A stretch of 64,000 bases of DNA, taken from Meconema thalassinum (lineage: Eukaryota; Arthropoda; Insecta; Orthoptera; Tettigoniidae). Made by a program: the position numbers and the translations under genes. Shown piece after piece: positions 1 to 10,965 of the stretch (position 1 is the stretch's first letter; each line of letters starts with the position of its first letter). Below the pieces are notes generated by a model that searched no databases, had not been told where the DNA came from, and saw only the letters and a program-made list of their open reading frames with translations. The stretch lies in NCBI GenBank assembly GCA_946902985.2, contig OX336389.2, forward strand, positions 984,930,482-984,994,481, in the 5' to 3' direction.

Positions 1-171
1 AAAGCTCATCCTATTTCGCGAAAATGAAATTCAGTGGAGTTAAACAGCAATCAACTTAAATAACTTTGAAGAGAATGGATCATCCCTACTCCTGGCAAGA
101 TACAGTGCTTATGGACTCATACCACGGTCCATGTGAAGTGATTGCGACTTATTATGTGTTTGATAACTAAG

Positions 172-345
172 TACCGGCAGCGGAACTTTGTGCCTCGCTG
201 GCAACGGGAGAGCATGGGTTCGAATCCCACCTCCTGAATATGGTTTCCATGGTTTCCCATTTCCAACACCAGGTAAATGACTGGACGGGTTCTTTCAACA
301 CAGATGACTTTCTTCCTGAAAATAAAAATAAATGGCCATTGGCTG
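172..345 (+). mobile_element. S10 SINE copy
   Basis: A tRNA-like B box (GGTTCGAATCCC, about 213-224) is followed by the shared GGTTTCCATGGTTTCCCA body. The tail reads AATAAATGGCCATTGGCTGC, found in reverse in the 26.9 kb copy. The 5' limit is uncertain. Confidence 0.6.
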
Positions 346-900
346 CTTTAATAAAAATATATAATAATGATTACGGGTTTATAGAGTGAAGGAAGACAGT
401 TGGTCATATCCCCGTTACCGAAGAAAAGAAAGAAAAGTCCTATGATACAGAAAAATGGAAATGTCCTTTGGAGGACAGCCTTGCCTTCCAAATCGCTAAT
501 AGTGAAGTGACATCAGACAAATTCAACACGGGGCTAAATGACCACACGGTGTCCAAGGCCTTCAAATGAAACAACTACTACCCTGACGTTATTTGGACAT
601 TCCAGGGCAAGTCTTTCCTTCACTCTTCAGACTTTCTTGGACTTTCTCATTCTCTTCCCGGTACCTTTTTTTGCAAACTGTAACATTAGTGAATTAAATT
701 TTAGTATTCTACACGTTTTCGTATTTATTGTTGTGCCATAACTGATTAGTAAGCTACATCCTCTCAATCGAACAGTCTCACTTTGTTTCAATAAATAAGC
801 CTATTTCTCTTTCGTCATTGATCTTAACATAGAGTCAGCAGTACGATAGTGTTATTTCCAGTGCCTATATCCAGTGCAGATGACCTACTTCTTCCATACT
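346..900. other. No gene recognised
   Basis: AT-rich unique-looking sequence. Short open frames have no recognisable domain. I see no repeat shared with the rest of the window. Confidence 0.4.
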
Positions 901-904
901 TTAG

Positions 905-1150
905 TCCAACAATGATACTGGCCACGCGCTACCTGGTGCCTTGCTGGCATAGGAAGAGTGTGGGTTTGAATCCCACCTAGTCCGTCCTGAAAATAGTTTT
1001 CGTGGTTTCCTATTTTCACCATCAAGCGAATGTCTGGATGGTTTCTTGAATAGATCTACAGCCGATTTCGTTCCAAAATCCCTTCCCTGAACCGTCCTGA
1101 AAATAAAAGAAATTACCTTTAGCCCCATTAATAAAATAATAATAATAAAA
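905..1150 (+). mobile_element. S10 SINE copy
   Basis: A degenerate B box (GGTTTGAATCCCACC) is followed by the S10 body, with CGTGGTTTCC and an ATTACCTTTAGCCCCATTAA tail that runs into an AAT microsatellite. Confidence 0.6.
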
Positions 1151-1348
1151 CATAATATTTATAATCCTATCCACGACTACAGCGAGAATAGGCCAACATT
1201 TATGACTTTTTGATAGATGCGGAGATTGAAAGTCACAATTCCATCTGTCTGTTTCAACATCACAACCATCCATTTCGGCTCCAATAACCAGTTTAAAAAG
1301 GCATCTCCAGAGTGTTTTCAAAATTATATTCAAATATTTAGAACTTTT

Positions 1349-1681
1349 GAAAAATGAAAATCCACAGCCTGCTTCCAGTCTCCGACCGGGTCAGGAATGG
1401 AATGAATGAAGCCCCTATCTAGCGGCGAGGATATGAACTGTGCCGGCTGCCGAGGCCTGACGCACTCCTCTGGGGCAATGATTAAATGAATGACAGATGA
1501 AATGAAATGATAGTGGAGAGTGTTGCTGGAATGAAATTTTGACAGGGAAAACCGGAGTACCCGGAGAAAAACCTGTCTGCCTCCGTTTTGTCCAGCACAG
1601 ATCTCACATGGAGTGACCGGGATTTGAACCATGGACCCAGCGGTGAGAGGCCGGCGTGCTGCCGCCTAAGCCACGGAGGCT
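1349..1681 (-). mobile_element. S1 SINE, full length with 14-bp duplication
   Basis: This is a 333-bp reverse-strand copy. Read on the minus strand the head is GCCTCCGTGGCTTAGGCGGC with a B box GGTTCAAATCCCGG, followed by a 260-bp body. It is flanked by the perfect direct repeat TATTTAGAACTTTT (1335-1348 and 1682-1695). Short open frames here recur in the 61.8 kb copy only because both are S1. Confidence 0.9.
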
Positions 1682-1695
1682 TATTTAGAACTTTT

Positions 1696-2890
1696 ATTTA
1701 ACCCAATTATTTGTAAGGCTATCCATTTTATTTTATTTTATTTTATTTTATTTTATTTCCAATTGATTCTATTGTTTAACTTTTTACAAGAATATTTATC
1801 CATTAGATTTTATATTTTCACCGTTCTTATTCATTGTTTTCAAGATTCTTCATTCCATCCTGTATATAGTTTGCTTAACTTCATTTCTCAACTGTTTTAT
1901 TATATTAGTTTCCTAAGGTTTAATTCTAATTTGCGGAAGAAGGTCCCATTGTTGCACCGAAACAGTTCGAATTAATTTTCATTGATTGGCAGAGCATTTT
2001 AATTAAATTCCCATAGCTCACCACTAGTAAAACGCCGCGCCTCACCGCCGTTGGTGGTGACTCCGGTTTCTTGCAGGTTTCAGATAGCCTAAATCAAAAC
2101 AAATATTTGGATCGTCTTTTATTATGATTGGTGTTTCCTTGCACTTAAAAATTTTCTTCGTTTTGCAATTCTACGGTGGATTACAATACCATAAAATTGG
2201 CCATCCACAGACCGACTATGGCTTTGTTCTTATTACCTTTGTGCTTTATTGCTGCCCTACAAATGAGGATGTAGCCTCTAGTAAACAAGGAGCTCAAGGA
2301 TTCGATCTATCTTCACATATTCAACCGTGAGACTAACCTTTACTTAGTCTTAAGGTTAATGCCAGGGTAATAACCCCTCAACATTCACGAACCGCTGTCT
2401 ATCTAAAGCACTATCTCTTGAAGATGATATACCCGATAGCAGAAGCTGAGAAAATCTACCAGCTTTGATCAAATTGTTGGGAAGACAGTATCAATGCACG
2501 CGGCGATAGGAGAATGTGAACATTCAAGCAGACGTGATTTGTAAACCAATCTGACCTGTCTGAACACTCATGTTCTTCAAATTTCCTCCAATTAATAACA
2601 GCTATTTGTCAACATCGACCTTGGCGAACTTTTCAGATGTGATCGGATCGGATGGGATCGGATCGGTCAGTTGGCGGCACGTAGAAATTTCAGTGCAACC
2701 TTGAGGTATATTATCCTTATATAATGCTAATAAGCTCTTGTATGTGTGTTTGTTCCAGGTAAGCTTGGGCTTGGGCGTGGCCGCGTAAATGATGGGTCCT
2801 GCATCCTCAGGTAAGACCAGCAAACTGTCCTCAACGTTCTGAAGCTTGTCTATGTTGCAATACTTTCAGTAGGAATAATAATAATAATGC
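1696..2890. other. No gene recognised; short TTTTA array
   Basis: A TTTTA microsatellite lies at about 1727-1759. The rest is unique-looking, with no convincing coding frame, RNA gene or shared repeat. Confidence 0.4.
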
Positions 2891-2894
2891 ATGT

Positions 2895-3030
2895 CGACCC
2901 CTCATTATTCCCGTTTCAACGGGGTCAGGGATGAGATACGATGAACTTCTATGTGGCGGGTGGTATTTTCGGCCAGATCACCTTCGTGACTCCAAATTCA
3001 TGAAAGAATTTAATGAGAGATGAGATGAAT
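2895..3030 (-). mobile_element. S9 SINE 3' fragment
   Basis: It matches the 3' half of the 53.3 kb S9 copy, with CCGTTTCAACGGGGTC and TTAATGAGAGATGAGATGAA. The S1 copy beginning near 3036 abuts it. Confidence 0.6.
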
Positions 3031-3035
3031 GGTCA

Positions 3036-3364
3036 GCCTCCGTGGCTTAGGCGGCAGCACGCTAGCCTCTCACCGCTGGGTCCGTGATTCAAATCCCGGT
3101 CACTCCATGTGCGATTTGTGCTTGACAAAGCGGAGGCAGACAGGTTTTTCTCCGGGTACTCCGGTTTTCCCTGTCACTATTTCATTCCAGCAACACTCTC
3201 CACTATCATTTCATTTCATCTGTCATTCATGAAATCATTGCTCCAGGGAAGTGCGACAGGCTTCGGCAGCCGGCACAGTTCATATCTTCGCCGCTAGATG
3301 GGGGCTTCCTTCATTCCATTCCTGACCCGGTCGGTCGACTGGAAGCAGGCTGTGGATTTTGATT
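3036..3364 (+). mobile_element. S1 SINE copy
   Basis: Head CCTCCGTGGCTTAGGCGGC, B box ATTCAAATCCCGG and the S1 body ending GGAAGCAGGCTGTGGATTTT. About 85-90% similar by eye to the copies at 1.35 and 61.8 kb. Confidence 0.88.
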
Positions 3365-3392
3365 GTTATGGACTATTGAAGAAGTAGGAAAC

Positions 3393-3433
3393 TGATGACA
3401 TGTTTCGCTCCTAACGTGAACATCATCAGATCC
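3393..3433 (-). ncRNA. Hammerhead-ribozyme-like motif
   Basis: Seen on the minus strand, 41 nt: GGAT, core CTGATGA, an extra T, stem GTTC/GAGC with a 7-nt loop, then GAAA, C, AT, GTC and ATCA. This matches the order of a type I hammerhead: stem I, CUGANGA, stem II, GAAA, a tiny stem III, cleavage after GUC. Stem I has only 3 pairs and the extra U after CUGAUGA is non-canonical. The layout and length match the motif in the FB-1 arms, but stem II differs in sequence. Activity is untested. Confidence 0.35.
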
Positions 3434-3856
3434 AAACATACAAGACACAACACTTTCAAACTTACAGTGACACCCACAGACAGTCTCTGCCCTCCAAAAT
3501 CAAAGAAAACCGTCAGAGAACTTAGTAGGTGTGGTAACTACAGTATTACTGATAAATATTAAGGCATTAAGCACCCGAATAGTTGCAAAATATAGAAATG
3601 ACGATCTCATCGACAAACAGTCTTCTTTCCCCAACTAATCTATGAAGGTGTAGCTACTATTGCTACAAGCCCTAAACTACTGTAGAATTGTAGAGAAATA
3701 TGCGGAAGTGACCTACAAGTGCTCAGCTGTGATGATGGAATAATCTATAACTACAACATATGAAATAGTGTTTGTCTACTGATGTGTAAAAAGATCTGAT
3801 TTGTATACTTATCTGAATTGTGGCTGCTCAGACAACCACTTATTGTTACAGTAAAC

Positions 3857-3894
<38 letters not shown>

Positions 3895-4268
3895 TCATAT
3901 GGCCTCGGGTGCCGGGTGCAAACTTTGTTATTTGACGCCCAGAGAGCAGCTTGCATGTCACATTTTGTTGTTCCTTGGAGCGCTATGAAAGTCAAGGAGG
4001 TTAGATATCTAATCTCCTTGACACTATAGAGATTTCTAGTGGGGAAAGGAGGAACTTTTTTGTGTTAGCGGAACATCCCGAGATTAATTTTGCCATTATG
4101 AACACGGCTTACTGAATTCAAATGGGTTCTTTAACATGCCAACAACGTATGGCATGCGTGTGTTGATTTTTGTCGCCTTTCAAAAATTACTTACCATGGC
4201 TAGGAGCGAACCTGCAAGCTTGGGGTTGGTAGACCGACACGATAACCACTCACCCACCATGGCAAGCT
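3857..4268 (-). mobile_element. S6 SINE, near full length
   Basis: Reverse copy of about 410 bp. The minus-strand head GCTTGCCATGGTGGGTGAGT lies at 4249-4268. The body carries AGAACCCATTTGAATTC and CGTTCCAAGGAAC-like blocks shared with the 31.8 kb copy. The 3' end runs into an AAT microsatellite (3857-3893). Confidence 0.8.
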
Positions 4269-4554
4269 ATGTAGTAAACTATAACTTTGTAGCTTTGAAT
4301 GCTTCCAATTTGAAAAACAGTTATCTCTTGAGAAGTTTTCAGATAATCTGGGGTATATTTGGCCATTGTACAGCTCATCCAGGATAAACACAAAGTATAC
4401 AAAATGTTCAGACAGAAAGCTTACTTTATTTATAGAGATAATAGTTTACATAAAATGCTTACTCTCTTCGATCCCTTCCCCTCGAAAAAAATATTCTCTA
4501 TTGATGTTTAAATACATCTAATTTTCCTGTAAAGTTGGCATTCTTGCGTAAATA

Positions 4555-6019
4555 CACACATCAAAAAAAGTTTTGCATCACCTCGGTTCCAAGAGTTCCG
4601 GAACCGTTAAATACAAAGGGAATAGAGATCAACACAAACAACATTTCAGCTCGTTTTATTGCTCATGAGACCCACACATTGCATGTTGTACCATCATACA
4701 GCTAGACTTTCAGCATTTGTGGTCCAGATTGCAGTACACACCACTACCTCTAATACCCAGTAGCACGTCCTCTTGCATTGATGCATGCCTGTATTCGCCG
4801 TGGCATACTATCCACAAGTTCATCAAGACACTGTTGGTCCAAATTGTCCCACTCCTCAACGACAATTCGGCGTAAATCTCTCAGAGTGGTTGGTGGGTCA
4901 AGACGTCCATAAACAGCCCTTTTCAACATATCCCAGGCATGTTCGATAGGGTTCATGTCTGGCGAACATGCTGGCCACTGTAGTCGAGCGATGTCGTTAT
5001 CTTGAAGGAACGCATTCACAAGATGTGCACGATGAGGTCGAGAATTGTCGTCCATGAAGACAAATGCCTCTCCAATATTCTGCCGATATGGTTGCACTAT
5101 GGGTCGGAGGATGTCATTCAGGTATCGTAAAGCCGTTTCGGAGCCTTCCATGACCACCAGTGGCGTACGTCGGCCCCACATAATGCCACCCCAAAACATC
5201 AGGGAACCACCACCTTGCTGCACTCGCTGGACAGTGTGTCTAAGACGTTCAGCCGTACCAGGGTGCCTCCAAACACGTCTCCGACGATTGTCTGGTTGAA
5301 GGCATATGCGACACTCATCGGTGAAGAGAACGTGATGCCAATTCCGTAGGGTCCATTCAGCATGTTGTTGGGCCCATCTGTACCGCGCTGCATGGTGTCG
5401 GGGTTGCAAAGCTGGACCTCGCCATGGACGTCGGGAGTGAAGTTGCGCATCATGCAGCCTATTGCGCACAGTTTGAGTTGAAACACGACGTCCTGTGGCT
5501 GAACGAAACGCATTATTCAACATGGTGGCATTGCTGTCAGGGTTCCTCCGAGCGGCAATCCGTAAGTAGCGGTCATCCACTACAGTAGTAGCCCTTGGGC
5601 GGCCTGAGCGAGGCCTGTCATCGACAGTTCCTGTATCTCTGTACCTCCTCCATGTCCGAACAACATCGCTTTGGTTCACTCTGAGACGCCTGGAAACTTC
5701 CCTTGTTGAGAGCCCTTCTTGACACAAAGTAACAATGCGGACGCGATCGAACTGCGGTATTGACCTTCTAGGCATGGTAGAACTACAGACAACATGAGCA
5801 GCGTACCTTCGTCCTGGTGAAATGACTGGAACTGATCGGCTGTCGTACCCCCTCCGTCTAATAGGCCCTGCTCATGCATGGTTGTTTACATCTTTGAGCA
5901 GTTTTAGTGACATCTATGAACAGTCAAAGGGACTGTATCTTGGATACAATATACACAGTCAACGTCTATATGCCGGAGATCTGGGAACCGAGGTGATGCA
6001 AAACTTTTTTTGATGTGTG
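4555..6019 (-). mobile_element. Complete Tc1/mariner DNA transposon
   Basis: The element is 1,465 bp long. Its outer 36 bp (4555-4590 and 5984-6019) are perfect inverted repeats beginning CACACATC followed by seven A. A TA dinucleotide flanks each end (4553-4554, 6020-6021), the duplicated target expected for this superfamily. One uninterrupted transposase frame lies inside, with about 160 bp and 210 bp between it and the inverted repeats. Perfect ends plus an intact gene suggest a recent insertion. It is the only complete autonomous-looking element in the window. Confidence 0.95.
4750..5775 (-). CDS. Tc1-family transposase, DD34E, intact
   Basis: The 341-residue protein should bind the element's inverted repeats and cut and paste it in the nucleus. 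Residues about 1-110 form the paired-like DNA-binding region with two helix-turn-helix segments, separated by a GRPR motif at residues 58-61. The catalytic domain follows, with the acidic triad D153 (in FTDE), D243 (in MDDN) and E278 (in NPIEH). The last two are 34 residues apart, the DD34E spacing of Tc1 transposases. The glycine-rich WGGI segment sits at residues 195-198. Length is typical of the family (about 340). The first ATG starts the conserved N-terminus, and the frame ends at TAG before the inverted repeat. No stop or frameshift is seen, so activity is plausible but untested. Confidence 0.95.
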   Translation of the reverse strand: MPRRSIPQFDRVRIVTLCQEGLSTREVSRRLRVNQSDVVRTWRRYRDTGTVDDRPRSGRPRATTVVDDRYLRIAARRNPDSNATMLNNAFRSATGRRVSTQTVRNRLHDAQLHSRRPWRGPALQPRHHAARYRWAQQHAEWTLRNWHHVLFTDECRICLQPDNRRRRVWRHPGTAERLRHTVQRVQQGGGSLMFWGGIMWGRRTPLVVMEGSETALRYLNDILRPIVQPYRQNIGEAFVFMDDNSRPHRAHLVNAFLQDNDIARLQWPACSPDMNPIEHAWDMLKRAVYGRLDPPTTLRDLRRIVVEEWDNLDQQCLDELVDSMPRRIQACINARGRATGY

Positions 6020-6064
6020 TATGAGTTGCTTTCAAAAGTTGGCGATGTATTGTCTTAACGTTTG

Positions 6065-6462
6065 ACCACCTCGTGGTGTGGTGGCTTGCATTCTTGGCTG
6101 TCGCCCCAGAGGTCCGGGTTCGATTCTCGGCTCTGCCAAGAAATGTTAGTCCTGGTCTGAGGACTGGAACAGGGTACACTCAAAAGCTGAAAAGAGGAGG
6201 GTTCGGTTCCCATCTCAGTCAGTTTGAAAGTGTATTCACGTGGTTTCTCACTTCTCCTCCAGGCAAATGCCGGGATGATTCCTAACGTAAGGCCTTAGTC
6301 ACCTTCTTCTCAATCCTCACCTGAATTACAAATAGGCCTACACACACTAATACAGGCATCAATAACGCAGGTTATCAGACAAAATCCACACACAAGTACA
6401 CGAGGCTACATGACCACGATGTCGCGAAGTCCCTAAATAAATCAATCAACAACAACTGTGTT
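6065..6462 (+). mobile_element. S2 SINE, full length
   Basis: 398-bp copy. Head ACCTCGTGGTGTGGTGGCTT, B box GGGTTCGATTCTCGG, body with AAGAGGAGGGTTCGG and CAGGCAAATGCCGGGATG, tail ending in CAACAACAAC. The flanking direct repeat TTAACGTTTG (6055-6064, 6463-6472) marks the insertion. Confidence 0.9.
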
Positions 6463-6472
6463 TTAACGTTTG

Positions 6473-7040
6473 CTAAACAACTGCAGACATCATACAAAGG
6501 AATATTGTAATGATATTTTGTTTAATCCCTGTCCATCCTGTATATCATTTGCCACCCCACGTACTGTATATGCCAGTGCATTAATCTTGCGTAGAATTGT
6601 GCAGTTCAGATTAGGACGTCGTATTTAGAATCATTAGTCTGTTTATCGGTATTCTGATGAATGGTCCCTTTGATATAATATTCAGTGGCATTGCTGGTAT
6701 CTGACAACTGCAAGATGGATGAGAACTGACGAATGATAAAGGCAATTTGTTTCTAATCTATGTTAAAGTTATGTGTGACATTGACTGTTTGAGTCGAGTG
6801 TTGAGGCAAATGATCGATAATGAATGTCCTTGTTGTCAGTCATAGCCTAAGGAATGAAATTAACGGCGTCTCTGGTCGGGGTTACAGGATGACCCCACCC
6901 CTTCTCTCCCAACTATTTTGTCCAACGTTTCAAGTTTGAATCAGCTTATAATGTTTTGTTAACCTTAATAAGAGGGAAAGAGAGAGAGAGAGAGACTGAC
7001 TTCACTTGTCTAATCAGTTTCGAGCTAATTATAGAGATAT
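6473..7040. other. No gene recognised; GA repeat
   Basis: A GA microsatellite sits at about 6973-6993. No shared repeat or coding region seen. Confidence 0.35.
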
Positions 7041-7425
7041 TTGTTGTTGTTGCTGATTCATTTAGGGGCTTTGCGACATCGTGGTCATGCTGCCCCATGT
7101 ACTTGGGTGCGTGTGTGGAATTTGTCTGATAACCTGTGTTATTGATGCCTGTATTAGTGTGTGTATTTGTAATTCAGATGAAGATTGGGAAGGAGGCGAC
7201 TAAGGCCTTACGTTAGGAACCTTCCCGGCCTTCACCTGGAGTAGAAGTGTGAAACTACGGAAAACCACTACCAGGATGGCTGAGGTGGGAATCGAACCCG
7301 CCTCTTCTCATGTTTGCTTTATGAGGCTGAGTGTAGCACGTTCCAGCCCTCAGAGCAGAATTAAATTTCTTGGCAGATCCAGGAATCGAACCCGGGCCTC
7401 CCGGGGGCCGCCCTGTGACATTCTA
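7041..7425 (-). mobile_element. S2 SINE copy
   Basis: Reverse copy starting with TTGTTGTTGTTG and carrying TTTAGGGGCTTTGCGACATC. The complement of the B box, GAATCGAACCCGGGCC, is near 7382. The head region (about 7405-7425) is diverged. Confidence 0.8.
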
Positions 7426-7499
7426 GTTTATTTACCAGCATCTCTACTTCCTCAAACGTGATCCTGTTCCCGTCCTCATTCCCCTCCTGCATTTAATTC

Positions 7500-7605
7500 T
7501 GCACTGAGGTTTGGAACGGGCCACACTAAGCCTCGCGAGGCAAATCTGCCAGGGTGGTTCCTAACTTAAGGCCACGGGTACCTCCTTCCAATTCCTAGAC
7601 TTAAT
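7500..7605 (+). mobile_element. S2 SINE fragment
   Basis: Middle part of S2 on the plus strand: GGAACGGGCCACACTAAGCC to TTCCTAACTTAAGGCCACGG. Both ends are missing. Confidence 0.6.
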
Positions 7606-7631
7606 TTTAAATGTAAAAATTTGCAGTCCTT

Positions 7632-8160
7632 TTTTCAGTGTTGCCCGCACAAACTCTTCAGTCGGTCAACACGAATGTGCCCAATATGACTGAGCGGGAG
7701 TGCAATGTAGAAATATATAAAATAAATATACACTCTGTAAGCTGGGAGAATGCGCTTGACAGTTCTCGTCTCGCCATGTGATCTGAGAACTAGGTTGCCA
7801 AACTGAACAAGCCAGAGATACAGCCGACCAGGCACTGAAGCACGTGGGCTGTAATATTGCAACGCAGAGTATTATGACATCAACTATGCGAGCATGGATT
7901 GGTCAAGATGCAGAGGGGTAATGACTGACGTGGAATTTCCGGCCAAATATCAATCCCTTTCTCCAAGCGTACAGAGTACTCTATTCAAAGAAAAAAGTAG
8001 TTATAATTATTATTAAATATTGGGGAAAAAATCCTAAATTGCCCATTATTTAATAGTAATTATAATTAACACATGTAATTTTTCCGTAGAGTTCATTTTT
8101 TTTATATATCTACATTGGATCCCCGCCCAGTCTTAATGGGTAAATTTGTGTTGACTGACT
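7632..8160. repeat. FB-1 foldback member, about 530 bp
   Basis: The left end reads CAGTGTTGCC and CAGTCGGTCAACACGAATGT. The right end (about 8116-8153) is its inverted, diverged partner ending TGTTGACTGACTGAAG. Inverted similarity spans about 45 bp. The middle (7700-8110) is unrelated to the middles of other members. The GGCAACACTGAAAAA end module is present only on the left (minus orientation). Confidence 0.65.
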
Positions 8161-8164
8161 GAAG

Positions 8165-8283
8165 AGTTACAACTGATTAGTTTCACACACACTAAAACAC
8201 CCATCGCAATGACACAAATTTATCATACAGATTTTACTCACGTCCAAATTCACCACGGTGTTGCAAAGCCCCTAAAATGAATC

Positions 8284-8337
<54 letters not shown>
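8165..8337 (+). mobile_element. S2 SINE 3' fragment with AAT tail
   Basis: Only the 3' part of S2 is present (CACACACTAAAACACCCATC to GCAAAGCCCCTAAAATGAAT). It runs directly into an AAT microsatellite from 8287. Confidence 0.6.
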
Positions 8338-8715
8338 TGTGACGAGAGTTATATCAGTAGTTTATAGGGCTGCGCAGCCATATCATATCATCTTATCTTA
8401 TAATTGTATATCATTACACAGTGGACTATATCCACAATGATGGTGATGGCTATTGTTATTCTTAGGAGCGGATCAGCGATATCAACTATACTGCATTCTT
8501 TGGGGAAGTGAAAAATGCTGAGTGTTATATTCTTATTTATAATTGTTCTTTAATTGTTAATACTAGTATTTATGTTTCAAATGAATTGCATTTCGTGATT
8601 TGCAACAATTCTAACTTTCTTGCTATGGGTAGAAATCATTACATTTTTATGTAAGAGCACCAGGTTGATAGTCTCTCTATAGATATCTCCAATATTAATA
8701 TTCTTGCTCTTTAAT

Positions 8716-8995
8716 CAGTCAACCCGTTAATGTGCCCATTTAAATTGGGTGGGGATTAAATGTATTGACTCACATCTGCTAACCTGAAAGAATCCATGGA
8801 TTAATTATTCACTTTTTAAACCACTTACCGAGAGGGGGTTAATTGTATAAATATATCAATAATCCAGGTTAGCAGATTAGAATAAATAGATTTCACACCC
8901 CGCCCTGTTTAATTCGGCACATTAACGTGTTGACCGACTAAAAACAATTATTTTACTAGATTACGAAGGCAACACTGAAAAATGTCTTCCGAAAC
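8716..8995. repeat. FB-1 foldback member, about 280 bp
   Basis: Left arm AGTCAACCCGTTAATGTGCC and TCTGCTAACCTG pairs with right arm CAGGTTAGCAGA and GGCACATTAACGTGTTGACC. The right arm continues into the end module GGCAACACTGAAAAATGTC. The loop (8790-8865) is unique. Confidence 0.7.
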
Positions 8996-10300
8996 GTCTG
9001 TATCTGTCATTGATAAACCAACGAAAAAGCGCGGCATATTACTTTTTAGCTTATTGCCATTTAAGAGTGTGAAAACAAAAATCTATATCTTAAAACTCTT
9101 TGGGCGTAATAACGAAGGTGGATATACCTATTTATGGAATATTACTTTCAGCTCATAAAACATTATAAAATAAACATAAAAACATTTGTCAGAGTGGAAT
9201 ATTGCATTCGAACACTGCCACGTAGTCACAAAGAAACGAGAAATATGCCGTTTCCTTACGCATTGCAGTTAATGTCTTTGGCTCACCCTCCCTCTCTCCG
9301 GCACCAGCGTTGTAACCTCGTGTCATAATGGCACATGAGTGAGGCACCACACTGCAGTGGTTTAAGGGGCCTAACTCCATGTGCTGTCGCCCAATCAAAG
9401 AATGACATTAGCATAGTTTGTCTTATTTATTATTATTATTATTTTAATTTTAAGTTAAAATTTAAATTCTTAATTTTTATTTACATTTTGTTAATTTATA
9501 AATTTTCGATTTTTTGTTAATATTTCATTTTGTTAATTTTTAAATTTTTCTTCATTATTAAAATTAAATTTAGTTTTTAGTTTTAGTTTTCTTATTGTTA
9601 TTTATTTATTTATTTATTTATTTATTTCGTTAATTCTTCCCTTCTTTTTTAATTTTAGGACACTGGGCTAAAGCTCATTCAATGTTTAAGCGATTATACC
9701 CTAAAGTAGCTCAACTACAGTTAATTAGATCCTTATGTTGCAGGTAAAGTGTTGACCGTGGAGAGAGCTCCCCTCCCCTCTCTGTTTCTTTGCCAATCTA
9801 GAACCTCGTTCAGATTGATTAACGCAACCCTTCAATGGAGCCTGCTTTATAAGCTCGTCGTAATCAAGATCTGCAGGTTGGTTAGCTTCCTGTCGTTTCT
9901 GTGGCAGGCGTAACAGCTGGAAGATCGATTACTGGAGTCCTCGATTCACACAACACTTCATGAAACTTTACGTAAATTTCATGTAACTCTTGGTAGTTTT
10001 CTCTCATTCTGCTGCCCGGGAAATAGTTTCTCAGAATTTATTCAACCTTTTTCGAGATTTATTAGTATCAAGTTGTTTTTCACTTGCAACCGCGGAAATG
10101 TTCCCGTCTTGGACCGACCACATTAATATCCCACACTTGGTTGTAAATATCGGTGTGTCTGTCTGTCTGTCAGACAAGCAACCAGTGCCAGGGAACATGC
10201 CCTTGGAGTGAGCTCACTGCAAACGATAATTAAACATTGGCTTTTATTAAATTACTCTTTGACTTATCATTACAGTGATATTATCTTGTACTCTATGGTC
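8996..10300. other. No gene recognised; AT-rich block
   Basis: Low-complexity A/T sequence occupies about 9425-9640, including an ATTT array at 9600-9627. The rest is unique-looking. Short frames at 9.1-9.4 kb and 9.99-10.2 kb have no recognisable domain. Confidence 0.4.
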
Positions 10301-10304
10301 TTAT

Positions 10305-10385
10305 TTCGGTTTTGTCCGCCTCGTTGCGTAGTGGCTAGCAATCTTGACTGTCACCGTGGAGGCCCGAGTTCGATTCGCGGTTCTT
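10305..10385 (+). mobile_element. S2 SINE head fragment
   Basis: A tRNA-like head (GCCTCGTTGCGTAGTGGCTA) and B box (GAGTTCGATTCGCGG) break off into CTTCTTCTTC. Confidence 0.55.
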
Positions 10386-10484
10386 CTTCTTCTTCAATAG
10401 TCCGTAAGAATACACCAAGTGAATCAGCTGCCCCTGATAATATTGTTTAATGCAGCCCAACCAATTCGTGTATAAATCTGTATC

Positions 10485-10608
10485 ACATGTAATTTATTTC
10501 AGGTTATTTTTCACATATTCCAGTAATTGGAATTATTTTGTGTGACCGACTGAAAGCTACAATATTAATTGTCAATTAGGCAACACTGAAAAATGGCTTC
10601 AAAGCTAT
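10485..10608 (+). repeat. FB-1 terminal fragment
   Basis: It holds CATGTAATTTATTTCAGG, GTGTGACCGACTGAAAGC and the end module AGGCAACACTGAAAAATGGC, in the order seen at the 58 kb foldback. No partner arm is nearby. Confidence 0.6.
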
Positions 10609-10611
10609 CTT

Positions 10612-10767
10612 TATTCTTACCTCAGCCATCCTGCATGTGGTTTTCCGTGGTTTCCCACTTCTAATCCAGGCAAATGCCGGGTTGGTTGGTTGGTTCCTCA
10701 GTTTAGGAGCTGCGACAACGCGGTCATGTATCCCCGTGTACTTTGGGTGTGAGTAGAATATGTCTGA
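10612..10767. mobile_element. Broken S2 SINE pieces, left of an S4 insertion
   Basis: About 10612-10685 is a plus-strand S2 body (TTTTCCGTGGTTTCCCACTT). About 10686-10767 is a minus-strand S2 3' end (AACGCGGTCATGTATCCCCG). The minus-strand piece resumes at 10966 after the S4 insertion. Confidence 0.6.
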
Positions 10768-10965
10768 GGGGCGTGGTGGCTCAGCGGTCTAGCTGTATGC
10801 CTCTCACCAAGGCGGTCCGGGTTCGATTCCCGGTCAATGCATGTGAGATTTTCGAAGTAAAATGCCATGTCCTGTGGTTCGGATTCCACGTAAAAAGGAG
10901 GTCCCGTGGCTCATGATCTCAAGATTAACGGTCACGTAAAACTACAAGCTTCCTTCCTTCCTTCC
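10768..10965 (+). mobile_element. S4 SINE, full length, inserted in S2
   Basis: 198-bp element. Head GGGGCGTGGTGGCTCAGCGG, B box GGGTTCGATTCCCGG, body TGTCCTGTGGTTCGGATTCC, tail CTTCCTTCCTTCC. A perfect 13-bp duplication AGAATATGTCTGA flanks it (10755-10767, 10966-10978). The 34.0 kb copy has the same length. Confidence 0.93.

Noticed and set aside
1330..1632. Conserved 100-residue frame also present at 61747-62097
   Set aside because: Both are antisense frames of the S1 SINE.
3820..4029. Frame with a poly-Ile run
   Set aside because: It is the AAT/ATA microsatellite plus S6 tail.
10768..10850. Genuine tRNA gene
   Set aside because: Good A and B boxes, but each such head here is followed by a family-specific body and flanked by duplications, so these are SINE heads.
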